From a virus, in the IMG/VR virus record IMGVR_UViG_3300021961_000638, positions 1 to 23,669 of that record: 23,669 bases of DNA; one strand, 5' to 3'. Positions 1 to 6,639 of this stretch are shown piece after piece. Numbering within the stretch: the stretch's first letter is position 1; every line of letters starts with the position of its first letter. The notes below the pieces were generated by a model, which was not told the origin of the DNA, made no database searches, and saw nothing but the letters and a program-made list of their open reading frames with translations. A program made the translations under genes and the position numbers.

Positions 1-795
1 TGCTGCAAGTGAAGAAACCGGAGGCTGCCCAGTTACTCCAGGACTGTTGACATTTCCTTGCAAACTCTGTACAGTAGTCGATGGCGGCGGAAGAGGTATA
101 TTAGCAGAGGCTTGTAGCGCTGCCTCTGGGTCTGCTGGCTCTGTCTCAGAACTGGTTGTTTCACTCTTTGGTGTTTCTTTATCAGAAGAGAAATAGTTGT
201 ACAGCCCACCTGCAGCGGCCGCAGCTCCTACAGCACCAAGTACACCGATACCCAGTAGTTTGAAATTCTTAAAAAAAGCACCCATCTTTGCGTTGCTTTT
301 ACCAACGGTGCCAGTCAATCCTTTTACGCGATCTAATAAACCACCAATCAACCCTTTAGATTTACCGTCTTGGCCGTCTGATGGTGCGGTAGCAGCTGCT
401 GTTGGTTTAAGAGCTTGAGAGGCCTCCGCAGCATTCTCTTCTTGCTGTGCCATCTCAATAGAGCGTCTAAGCTCGGCTTGTCTCTCAGCTTCTTTCATAG
501 AAGTGAGCTGCGCACCCATAATACCAGCAAGGTTGTATATGTTGTCTGATATGTTTGTGACGAGAGTTTCAATTCGACTCAGTGACGAGTTGACTTCTGA
601 TTGAATGCTTGACTGTTTTTCAGTTTCGTTTTTAACAGGATCTTCACCTTCGCCAGGCTTAAATACCTTTTCCCACTTGTTACCCAGAGCCGTGCCAAGC
701 AAACTACCTCCAAAAAATCCGGAGACAGCTTGACCGCCGCCCTCGGCTATGCGAGTTTGTGCTGCCTGTTTGAATTTAGAAAAGAAGCCTGCCAT
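1..795 (-). CDS. Putative tape-measure-like / tail protein, N-terminal 265 residues (runs off left edge)
   Basis: The reading frame opens at an ATG at 795 and stays open to position 1, so the 3' end lies outside the window. The visible 265 residues begin MAGFFSKFK and have a Gly-rich stretch at 18-38. Residues about 58-125 are Glu/Gln/Ala-rich and probably helical or coiled coil. Residues about 173-202 form a hydrophobic Gly/Ala helix (FFKNFKLLGIGVLGAVG) that could be membrane-active. A Ser/Thr/Pro-rich linker follows from 203. It starts 3 nt after the stop of the gp51-like segment, so the two are probably cotranslated. The order chaperone, frameshifted chaperone, tape measure is standard in long-tailed phages (lambda G/GT/H), which supports a tape-measure role. 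T4's own tape measure is gp29, and no homology to it can be claimed by eye. It could instead be another hub-associated protein with a C-terminal enzyme domain off-window. Confidence 0.6.
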   Translation of the reverse strand, partial: MAGFFSKFKQAAQTRIAEGGGQAVSGFFGGSLLGTALGNKWEKVFKPGEGEDPVKNETEKQSSIQSEVNSSLSRIETLVTNISDNIYNLAGIMGAQLTSMKEAERQAELRRSIEMAQQEENAAEASQALKPTAAATAPSDGQDGKSKGLIGGLLDRVKGLTGTVGKSNAKMGAFFKNFKLLGIGVLGAVGAAAAAGGLYNYFSSDKETPKSETTSSETEPADPEAALQASANIPLPPPSTTVQSLQGNVNSPGVTGQPPVSSLAA

Positions 796-798
796 GTG

Positions 799-921
799 TT
801 AGTGTGACAACTGTTGTTGCTGTTCCTGTAAGTATTCTTTGAGCATGTCAGCGAAGAGGTCACGTTCATATGGATAAAGATTCTCAAGCTCAGTTATAGA
901 GTATTTATGATGCTGAACCAT
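799..921 (-). CDS. gp51-like short ORF, probably the -1 frameshift extension of gp26
   Basis: From an ATG at 921 this frame encodes 40 residues, starting MVQHHKYSITELENLYPYER and ending LQEQQQQLSH. The QHHKYSITELE...YERDL pattern resembles the C-terminal part of tail-assembly chaperone extensions and gp51-like proteins in marine T4-like phages (from memory, not searched). The frame is open without interruption upstream to 981, and the intervening codons read YVGLSHNTLANYYALIFS, which looks like genuine protein. There is no other ATG in that segment and no clear ribosome binding site before 921. The likelier expression route is therefore a -1 shift at the heptamer 975-981 from the gp26 frame, giving a 291-residue fusion. 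Independent initiation at 921 remains possible. The stop (799-801) is 3 nt before the next gene's ATG. Confidence 0.7.
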   Translation of the reverse strand: MVQHHKYSITELENLYPYERDLFADMLKEYLQEQQQQLSH

Positions 922-962
922 ACTGAATATCAACGCGTAGTAGTTAGCTAGCGTGTTATGGC

Positions 963-1673
963 TCAGCCCAACGTAAAAAAATCAGTCAATGTCGATAATG
1001 TGATATCTACCTTTTTACCGTTTGAATTGGTGTAAGATACTACGTAATGCAATTTTGGCATACGGTCAACGAAACGCTGAATTTGTTCATACGATGATAC
1101 ATCGAGACTGTCGAGAAACTCTTGCACTTCTGCCGTTGTATAATCAGCCACCTTGTGTACATCGTCACCAACGTAAATCTTATCGATGCAGCTTGCAACG
1201 ACAGCAAAAGCAAACTCAACAGGATCTGTAATACCCTCAACGTCTCGCATAATACTTAGTTTAGGATACCTCAACACGATGCCTGAGTCTGTACCTGTCG
1301 CTATAGTTTTTTCTGTTTCAACATCGCCTGTGATTTCAATGCCATCGAGATCTACTTCGACATCGTAGATGTTTCCATCTTCTATATCTTTGTATGATAG
1401 CTTGACAATGCTGTTAACTGACTTGGCTCTTAGCTTAATAAAGAAGTACTCGAGATCAAAGGTTGTAAAGTTTTCAACATCAATGTTTTGATCAACAATA
1501 CAGTTACTAACGACTTGTTTGATAGCTTTCACAACATCTGCTGGATCGCCACTGCTTTGAGCAATAAGAAGAATCTTTTCTTCTCTTACAACAAACGGAC
1601 GAAACCTAATCTCTTGCTTTGTTGAAGGTAGGATAAGAGAGAAGGTTGGATGAGAGATTTGCGGAAGACCCAT
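963..1673 (-). CDS. 26: Baseplate hub / tail-assembly protein, T4 gp26-like
   Basis: A 236-residue protein starting MGLPQISHPTFSLILPST. The segment around 22-60 (RPFVVREEKILLIA, then a helix with VSNCI) is the signature of the T4 gp26-type baseplate family (Pfam T4_baseplate, from memory), and length is close to T4 gp26 (208). In T4, gp26 belongs to the baseplate hub assembly pathway. The start is supported by GGAG about 9 nt upstream of the ATG. The gp54-like gene ends 18 nt before it. The ORF ends abruptly as DFFTLG, four codons after a run of seven U on the coding strand, and the -1 frame continues as the gp51-like segment. The 0-frame product is therefore probably the short form and a frameshift makes the long form, as in lambda gpG/gpGT. 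Confidence 0.82.
   Translation of the reverse strand: MGLPQISHPTFSLILPSTKQEIRFRPFVVREEKILLIAQSSGDPADVVKAIKQVVSNCIVDQNIDVENFTTFDLEYFFIKLRAKSVNSIVKLSYKDIEDGNIYDVEVDLDGIEITGDVETEKTIATGTDSGIVLRYPKLSIMRDVEGITDPVEFAFAVVASCIDKIYVGDDVHKVADYTTAEVQEFLDSLDVSSYEQIQRFVDRMPKLHYVVSYTNSNGKKVDITLSTLTDFFTLG
975..981 (-). promoter_or_regulatory. Slippery heptamer U-UUU-UUU, predicted -1 frameshift site at the end of the gp26 gene
   Basis: In the gp26 frame the codons are GAT TTT TTT ACG TTG GGC TGA, so the seven T residues sit exactly in the X-XXY-YYZ register for tandem -1 slippage. In the -1 frame a TGA lies at 984-982, immediately before the heptamer, and the frame is then open for 60 codons to the TAA at 801-799. 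The 0 frame stops at 965-963, so only 17 nt are open in both frames and the heptamer lies inside them. The shifted product would be 233 residues of gp26 plus 58 new residues (YVGLSHNTLANYY onward). A clear downstream pseudoknot was not identified by eye; only a short GGC-TGA-GCC hairpin was seen. Confidence 0.7.
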
Positions 1674-1691
1674 AATATATTACTCCAGGGG

Positions 1692-2525
1692 TTATAAGTT
1701 ACTCGACAAACCACCTAGTACACGTTTGGTGTTACCGATTACGTTGATTGCATCAGCAACAGACGTTGGTTTGCGGAGAGATGAAATTACTTGTATGGCA
1801 GTACCAATCTTAACCAGTTTCTGGAAGTTGGTGAGAGTGGAATTTGACTTTGTTAATTCGAGTGTTGCATCAGCAGTCGTCAGTTGAGACTGTAAGAATT
1901 TGAACGTAACAGGGAACTGCATCATCTCAGAGTTACCTGCCCAACTTAGTGCAACGTCAGGAACGTTGGCTGGGAACGCGTCAGAAAGGTTATATTCAAG
2001 TATTGTCTGACCTTGTTCGTTGAATGTACGAATTGTGATTGTTGAGCGGTAGTTTTCTTTAAACTCTACTTCATACGGTTCGAGACCGTTTCTACTAAGG
2101 TTTTGAGCAGGGACCGCTGTATCGGCTCTGACAATACCATGTAACCAGTTGTAAAAGAATTTGTATATCTCACCCTTACCATCACCAATAAAATTGACGG
2201 TACAATCGTTTGTTTGATGTGAATACGGCATTGCTTCATTAGGGCCAATACCGTAGCGCTTCACATCAATAGTGTTCAAAAACAAACCTGGAAGACTTGT
2301 GCCTTCTGCATACAGAGATATTTTTCTTGCAGAGGTAGAACCAGCTAGAATTGTAGGAGCAGTGATTGTAACTTCAAAGAGGTTAGTACGAGCAACAGAA
2401 GTGCTGCGAATTTCGGAAATGAAATCCCCATACTTGTTTGTGGCGCCGCCCTGTTTGTTTGAGAACAAGGAAGCTGCGGCCGCTATTGTGCCGAGTGCGC
2501 CCATTGCTGTGTTGATAGTGGCCAT
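1692..2525 (-). CDS. 54: Baseplate tail-tube initiator, T4 gp54-like
   Basis: A 277-residue protein. After a low-complexity Ala-rich N-terminus it reads as a tail-tube-fold protein: strand-rich sequence from residue 40 (SVARTNLFEVTI), the loop LYAEGTSLPGLF, an IDVKRYGIGPNEAMPYS segment, then FFYNWLHGIV and ALSWAGNSEMMQFPVTFKF. The LPG/RYGIGP and late FPVTFKF pattern is typical of the gp19/gp54 tube superfamily in T4-like phages. T4 gp54 is 320 residues and caps the hub, starting tube polymerisation together with gp48. Its ATG overlaps the stop of the preceding 194-residue gene (TAATG), with AAGGA about 6 nt upstream, so the two are probably translationally coupled. The tube protein gp19 itself is an alternative, but the neighbouring hub genes favour gp54. 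Confidence 0.72.
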   Translation of the reverse strand: MATINTAMGALGTIAAAASLFSNKQGGATNKYGDFISEIRSTSVARTNLFEVTITAPTILAGSTSARKISLYAEGTSLPGLFLNTIDVKRYGIGPNEAMPYSHQTNDCTVNFIGDGKGEIYKFFYNWLHGIVRADTAVPAQNLSRNGLEPYEVEFKENYRSTITIRTFNEQGQTILEYNLSDAFPANVPDVALSWAGNSEMMQFPVTFKFLQSQLTTADATLELTKSNSTLTNFQKLVKIGTAIQVISSLRKPTSVADAINVIGNTKRVLGGLSSNL

Positions 2526-3109
2526 TATCGTCCTTGAATTATTCTCTTACTATCTCTGTGTACCTGCTGCTTTGTAGCACCCACAAACTGTTCTAGTGGA
2601 AGAAACAATGCTGTCTTCCATTGATGAGACGGCACTGATAGAAATCGTGATTTTACCTGACTATTTAGGTAGTGCTTGACACATGGTTTAAAGTATCCAA
2701 ACTTCGATGCTCCGTTCAACACCTCATATGACATTTTTAACTTCGTTGTATCATTCATCAGTGTGTTGTTCGCCAGCGATAAAAGAGCATCCATCAACTT
2801 AGCACGCATCATATGCGGAAGGTAGTGCATGTTGATACCATAGAATCCACCCTTGGCTGTGTTGAATGGGAATATCAACGGAAATCTGTCGTGGTACGGT
2901 AGATTTTTTGTTTTAGCGTCGTATGTGAATAAGTACATCTTGCCTATTTCAATACTAGTAACAAGACGCTCAGTATCTTTTAAAAGAGAGGATGCATTTA
3001 TTGAATTAACACCCCCTACCTGCTCACTCATCCATGATTGTGCAAGGCTTGTGTTTTGTGCAAATGACACAGGCGTCATTTGTTGGAGTGTTTGTGAAAG
3101 TGTAGCCAT
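2525..3109 (-). CDS. Conserved-looking phage protein of unknown function (194 aa) between gp4 and gp54
   Basis: I do not recognise this protein securely. It has 194 residues, with a Ser/Gln-rich N-terminus (about 1-50) and then a compact core: GKMYLFTYDAKTKNLPYHDR, FPLIFPF, GFYGINMHYLPHMMRAKLMDAL, FKPCVKHYLNSQVKSRFLSV and a basic C-terminus. The aromatic/basic make-up and the YDAKTK...LPYHDRFP and GINMHYLP motifs resemble a family seen beside gene 4 in marine T4-like phages, to my recollection. No signal peptide or membrane helix is evident. Its ATG directly abuts the gp4 stop, and its stop overlaps the gp54 start. In T4 the DNA-end protector gene 2 lies beside gene 4, so gp2-like function is one possibility from position only. 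A tail completion role is another. Confidence 0.6.
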   Translation of the reverse strand: MATLSQTLQQMTPVSFAQNTSLAQSWMSEQVGGVNSINASSLLKDTERLVTSIEIGKMYLFTYDAKTKNLPYHDRFPLIFPFNTAKGGFYGINMHYLPHMMRAKLMDALLSLANNTLMNDTTKLKMSYEVLNGASKFGYFKPCVKHYLNSQVKSRFLSVPSHQWKTALFLPLEQFVGATKQQVHRDSKRIIQGR

Positions 3110-3550
3110 TTAAAATTTTATTCCTAACTCGTGTTCAGTAAGTACGACAAATTTCCACTTACGATCCTTACAGAATTCTTGAGCTGCTTTCCATTTTGCT
3201 TCGTTTACGCCCCACGTATAAACTTCTCTAATATATCTCTTAGTAGGCTTTTGTTGCACTACTGGTGGTTTAGTTTCCTTAAAAGGTTTGATCTCAACCA
3301 TCAAAGTCTCTAATACCCCATCTCGACCTTTTTTACGAACAACAAAATCAGGAAAGTACCTATGCACTCGATTATCCACGGGGGATACGTACGGTACAAC
3401 GATTTCCTCACTGGCCCAAGAAAGGACGTCAGGGTGGGCGTCTAAATACCCCATAAACTTTAACTCCCACCTGCTGCGGTATACAATGTTTGTAGGGTCC
3501 CCCCTATATTTAGAAGGGTGCTTGGGTTTGAAGTGGCCTTTATAACTCAT
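3110..3550 (-). CDS. 4: Head completion protein, T4 gp4-like (PD-(D/E)xK nuclease-type fold)
   Basis: From the ATG at 3550 this is 146 residues, matching T4 gp4 (about 150). gp4 acts late in head maturation, closing the packaged capsid for tail joining. Visible hallmarks are an N-terminal SYKGHFKPKHPSKYRGDP, then YRSRWELKFM with E29, a VLSWASEEIVVPY strand pair, HRYFPDFVV with D68, and MVEIKP with E86 and K88. The E...D...ExK arrangement is that of restriction-endonuclease-like folds. A longer frame from a TTG at 3583 adds 11 residues but overlaps the gp48 start, so the ATG is preferred. It is the first minus-strand gene and faces gp48 across 11 nt. No good ribosome binding site lies before the ATG. 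Confidence 0.85.
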   Translation of the reverse strand: MSYKGHFKPKHPSKYRGDPTNIVYRSRWELKFMGYLDAHPDVLSWASEEIVVPYVSPVDNRVHRYFPDFVVRKKGRDGVLETLMVEIKPFKETKPPVVQQKPTKRYIREVYTWGVNEAKWKAAQEFCKDRKWKFVVLTEHELGIKF

Positions 3551-3561
3551 AGGAAATATAT
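3551..3561. promoter_or_regulatory. 11-nt divergent gap between gp4 and gp48 with the gp48 ribosome binding site
   Basis: The gap reads AGGAAATATAT. AGGA at 3551-3554 is a Shine-Dalgarno match 7 nt before the gp48 ATG (3562) and supports that start. The rest is an alternating AT tract. Because the two start codons are only 11 nt apart, the promoters for the leftward and rightward operons cannot fit in the gap and must lie inside the opposing coding sequences. No convincing T4-type late promoter (TATAAATA) was found on either side by eye. Confidence 0.6.
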
Positions 3562-4536
3562 ATGCCCGATTTACGTAGTACAACTGCTACAGTTATCGAC
3601 AAAGTAAACAACCTCCAGATTACACAAGATGTAAAAGCTGGTATTGGTAAACTTACGGACGCTCTCAGTGACACGTTCGGTTATTCAACTGGTTTGCAGG
3701 TAAAGAGCGCTTTTCCAAACGTAGACGTACCACAGGCGCCAAAACGATTAGGTGGTCAGACGCCAGAACAAGCTCGAACAGATGCTACAAAATTCAGGGG
3801 TGCACTCGTGTTCCCTACAGAACAGAAGTACTTTACTATGTTTAAGTTTTCTGCATACAAGCGTCCTGGTATTCTGAACGAAGCAAAACGACTACCTGTT
3901 GTTAACATCGTTCTACCCATGCCTAACAACCTTGCGGAGAACTTTGCTGTCAATTACGAAACACCAGCGCTTGGTCCAATTGTTGGCTCTGTCGCTGATG
4001 AAATACGTAGCGCTACCGGTAACGGTGAGCAGACAGGTGATGAGAAGACTTTGAAGGGCATGGGTGCTCAGCTTGCCATGCTGGGTATCAAGAAAGCCAT
4101 TTCAGGTAAAAGTGAAGCGCTGAACGCTGCTTTGAATAGAGAAACAGGTACTGCTCCTAACCCTCACCTGGCTACTATTTTCAGAGACATGGCTCTACGG
4201 ACGCATTCGTTCAGCTACACACTAGCACCAGCAAGTGAAGCAGAGCTACGTACTGTGAAAGAGATTGTAAAGAACCTCAAATACTCATTGTTACCTGGCT
4301 TAACGGAAGGTGGGGATTTACTGTTTACGTTTCCCGATACGTGCGAAATAACTTTTGGTCCTAATGCTGATTCACCGTATATTATAAAGCGTAGTGTGTT
4401 AACGAGCTTAAATGTCAACTACACTACAGGTGGATCACCAGCCTTTTTCAAAACAGGCGATCCTGTGACGATTACAATCGATATGACGTTCCAAGAAGTA
4501 GATGCCTTTACTCGCAAAGACTTAAAGATTGTCTGA
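3562..4536 (+). CDS. 48: Baseplate tail-tube cap, T4 gp48-like
   Basis: A 324-residue protein (T4 gp48 is 364). gp48 sits on the central hub dome with gp54 and supports tail-tube polymerisation. Features seen: a region at about 70-110 reading KFRGALVFPTEQKYFTMFKF then AYKRPG, an Ala/Gly-rich segment with GMGAQLAMLGIKKAISG (about 174-190), then NPHLATIFRDMALRTHSFSY and LAPASEAELRTVKEIVKNLK. That last pattern (NPH...F, R.HSF.Y.L.P...EL..I...K) is the gp48/tube-superfamily signature in marine T4-like phages. The C-terminus has tube-like beta strands (FPDTCEITF, VTITIDMTFQEVDAF). It is the first plus-strand gene, has a strong AGGA site, and its TGA is followed by the gp53 start 13 nt later. Confidence 0.8.
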   Translation: MPDLRSTTATVIDKVNNLQITQDVKAGIGKLTDALSDTFGYSTGLQVKSAFPNVDVPQAPKRLGGQTPEQARTDATKFRGALVFPTEQKYFTMFKFSAYKRPGILNEAKRLPVVNIVLPMPNNLAENFAVNYETPALGPIVGSVADEIRSATGNGEQTGDEKTLKGMGAQLAMLGIKKAISGKSEALNAALNRETGTAPNPHLATIFRDMALRTHSFSYTLAPASEAELRTVKEIVKNLKYSLLPGLTEGGDLLFTFPDTCEITFGPNADSPYIIKRSVLTSLNVNYTTGGSPAFFKTGDPVTITIDMTFQEVDAFTRKDLKIV

Positions 4537-4549
4537 GGATTTATAACAA

Positions 4550-5395
4550 ATGTCTGGATATTTTAATTACTTTCCAACGTCGCGATATGCGCAGGCTGTC
4601 GTTACGAACGTCATTGCAAAAGTTCGCTTTAGAGAAAGTGTTCGTAAAACAGCTGCTGTTTTTTACACATACACCGTACAAGAGGGCGAGCGTCCTGATC
4701 AAATTGCAGAGAACTATTACCAAGACCCAACCTATGATTGGGTCATTTACCTTGCTAACGACATCATTGATCCGTATCACGAGTGGCCAAAAAGTCAGAG
4801 CCAGTTTGATAACCATATCAAAGCAAAGTATGGTAGCATAGCTAACGCTCAGCTCAGTACTGCTTACTATACAACTAACTACGTTACAGATGAGCGTGTA
4901 CTGTCACCTGCTGCATATGCTGCTCTGGATTCAGGGGTAAAAAAGTACTGGAAGCCTATTATTGGTTATGATGATACGGTGGTGAACTATGAGCGTAGCA
5001 CTGCAACACTTGTTTCGGATACAAACGCAATCATATCTCTTACAGGTACCTTTAACGGTATTGCTACCGGAACCGTGTTAAAACAAGGCAGTACGGCGTT
5101 TGGAACAGTTGCAGCTGCCAACACCTCAGAAGTTGTATTGAAGCACGTCTCGGGTAGCTGGCAGACGAATACAGCCGTGAGTATTGCTCTCAGCAACCAA
5201 GCAGCAAACGCGTCTGTTACAGCTGTCACAACTATTGCAACAAGTGTACCGACTGCTGAACTTAGTTACTGGTTTCCTGTTAGTGTGTATGACCACGAAA
5301 GTGAGCAAAACGAAAGTAAGAAACATATTCAGCTAATTCATAACAGCTATCTTGATGTTATTGAACGAGATATGAAAGATCTTCTGCTGCCATGA
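4550..5395 (+). CDS. 53: Baseplate wedge protein, T4 gp53-like, with an inserted beta module
   Basis: A 281-residue protein, longer than T4 gp53 (196). gp53 joins neighbouring wedges around the hub. The N-terminal part has FNYFPTSRYA and then a LysM-like region at about 38-90 (YTVQEGERPDQIAENYYQDP, YDWVIYLANDIIDP), which is diagnostic of gp53. The C-terminus (about 240-281: YWFPVSVYDHESEQNESKKH) is also typical. Between them, residues about 160-230 hold a Thr/Ser/Ala-rich insertion containing LTGTFNG, GTVLKQGSTAFGTV and HVSGSWQTNTAV. It resembles modules in the downstream structural proteins and accounts for most of the extra length. GAGGA overlapping the gp48 stop is the likely ribosome binding site. 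The stop overlaps the next gene as ATGA. Confidence 0.85.
   Translation: MSGYFNYFPTSRYAQAVVTNVIAKVRFRESVRKTAAVFYTYTVQEGERPDQIAENYYQDPTYDWVIYLANDIIDPYHEWPKSQSQFDNHIKAKYGSIANAQLSTAYYTTNYVTDERVLSPAAYAALDSGVKKYWKPIIGYDDTVVNYERSTATLVSDTNAIISLTGTFNGIATGTVLKQGSTAFGTVAAANTSEVVLKHVSGSWQTNTAVSIALSNQAANASVTAVTTIATSVPTAELSYWFPVSVYDHESEQNESKKHIQLIHNSYLDVIERDMKDLLLP
5027..5239 (+). repeat. Beta-type module inserted in gp53
   Basis: Codons 160-230 of the gp53 gene encode a Gly/Thr/Ala-rich segment with the pattern G-x-F-x-x-G-x-x-L-K-Q-x-x-T/S-x-x-G-x-V. Similar stretches occur in the gp7-position, gp8 and DUF4815 proteins. The segment sits between two regions that match compact gp53, so it is most simply an insertion. 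The similarity is at protein level and was judged by eye. Confidence 0.5.
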
Positions 5396-6639
5396 AGCCA
5401 ACATACGAACCAGGTGATGTTCAGGTAAAACGCTTTGATCTGATATCACCAGATCTCAAGGCAAGAGCTGTTCCTTTGGATCAGCTGGCTGGGTTTGATG
5501 TTTGGGAAGACATTACAAAACCCACGCTTTATGCGTGTTTTTATTTTGTTGATAGTGTCGGACTCCTCGATAAGTTTCCTGTTCTAGGTCAGGAGGAGGT
5601 TAATGTTGAGTTTCAAACACCTGGCATGCCAAGATCTGTGTTGTATAAGTTTAAATCGTTTGAAGTTGCAAACGTTATACGCTCACCAAACGATAAGTCG
5701 GTTACATTTACTTTGAAATGTGTTAGTGTTGAGCATTTCTACAATGCAGCAGCAACACAGCAGTCATACAAGGGTGTGGTAAGTGATATCGTTCCACAAA
5801 TCGTATCTAAACATCTGCATAGTAAGAAGCAAGTTATTATTGATCCGACACGAGGATTACAAACCATTACGTTTCCTACCCTCTCACCTATCCAAGCAAT
5901 TGATATGTGCAGACAACGTGCGGTGAGTGTAAAGTACCCAACATCATCTTACGTTTTCTATGAAAATCAGTCTGGTTTTGTTTTTAAGACTGTTGAGGGG
6001 TTGATTGAATCAGGCGTCGCTTCTATTGGATCACGTGTATTCAACGCAGATCAAAATAGTACAAGTGACAAATATTCAGACAGATTAGCATACCGTACTA
6101 TACTGAGCTATGAGAACATAGCACGTGTTGATGTGAACGAGATGCTTGATAAAGGTGCGTACGGGGGCGTGGTAAAGACGTTTGACCTGTTTACGAAACA
6201 GTTCACACATACAGAACAACAGACGTCAGATATGTTTCATAAGATAACAACGACAGATAAAGGTGCGCAGTTCCCAAGCTCTGCTAATTTTATAGAAAAG
6301 TTTGGTCGACATAACGGACGCCACCAACACCTCGTGCCAAAAACAACTCTTGAACCAGATAACTTTATTGATTCAGCTGTTGCAATGCGGCACTCTTTTT
6401 CCGTCTTGTTAAACAATAATACTACAAGGGTGCTTATTCACGGTGACAGTGGATTAAAGGTTGGTGATGTTGTCACTCTCAATCTACCAGCAGCTACAGG
6501 TTTAACAGGCCGTACAGAGAAACAGCCTTTAGTAAGTGGTAACTATTTGATTACGCGCTTACGTCACATTATCAATATAAGTACAAAAAGTAAACATCAA
6601 ATATCTTTTGATGCTGTAAAGGTAGGGTTCACAAAATGA
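5392..6639 (+). CDS. 27: Baseplate central hub protein, T4 gp27-like
   Basis: A 415-residue protein (T4 gp27 is 391). In T4 the gp27 trimer is the torus that joins the gp5 spike to the tail tube. The N-terminal region has FDVWEDITKPTLYACFYFVD and LLDKFPVLGQEEV (about 35-75), characteristic of the tube-like domains of hub proteins. It continues with strand-rich segments (VTFTLKCVSVEHFY, TITFPTLSPIQAIDMCRQRA). The central helical SPIQAIDMCRQRAVS region and SYVFYENQSGFVFKTVEGL are typical of gp27/gpD-type hubs. The C-terminus (VGDVVTLNLPAATG, GNYLITRLRHI) also matches hub proteins. It overlaps gp53 by ATGA and gp5 by ATGA, so it is translationally coupled with its expected partner gp5. Assignment rests on motifs and position; direct identity to T4 gp27 is probably low. 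Confidence 0.75.
   Translation: MKPTYEPGDVQVKRFDLISPDLKARAVPLDQLAGFDVWEDITKPTLYACFYFVDSVGLLDKFPVLGQEEVNVEFQTPGMPRSVLYKFKSFEVANVIRSPNDKSVTFTLKCVSVEHFYNAAATQQSYKGVVSDIVPQIVSKHLHSKKQVIIDPTRGLQTITFPTLSPIQAIDMCRQRAVSVKYPTSSYVFYENQSGFVFKTVEGLIESGVASIGSRVFNADQNSTSDKYSDRLAYRTILSYENIARVDVNEMLDKGAYGGVVKTFDLFTKQFTHTEQQTSDMFHKITTTDKGAQFPSSANFIEKFGRHNGRHQHLVPKTTLEPDNFIDSAVAMRHSFSVLLNNNTTRVLIHGDSGLKVGDVVTLNLPAATGLTGRTEKQPLVSGNYLITRLRHIINISTKSKHQISFDAVKVGFTK

Noticed and set aside
197-418. Plus-strand ORF (73 codons) at the left end
   Set aside because: Opposite the coiled-coil/tape-measure-like gene. Its Pro/Ala-rich product reflects the Gly/Ala codons of the other strand.
902-909. Late-promoter-like CATAAATA on the minus strand
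   Set aside because: It falls on codons of the conserved QHHKY motif in the gp51-like frame; coding constraint explains it and no start site evidence is visible.
3551-3583. N-terminal extension of gp4 from a TTG at 3583
   Set aside because: It would overlap the gp48 start on the other strand, and the ATG at 3550 gives the usual gp4 length and N-terminus (MSYKGHFKPKHP).
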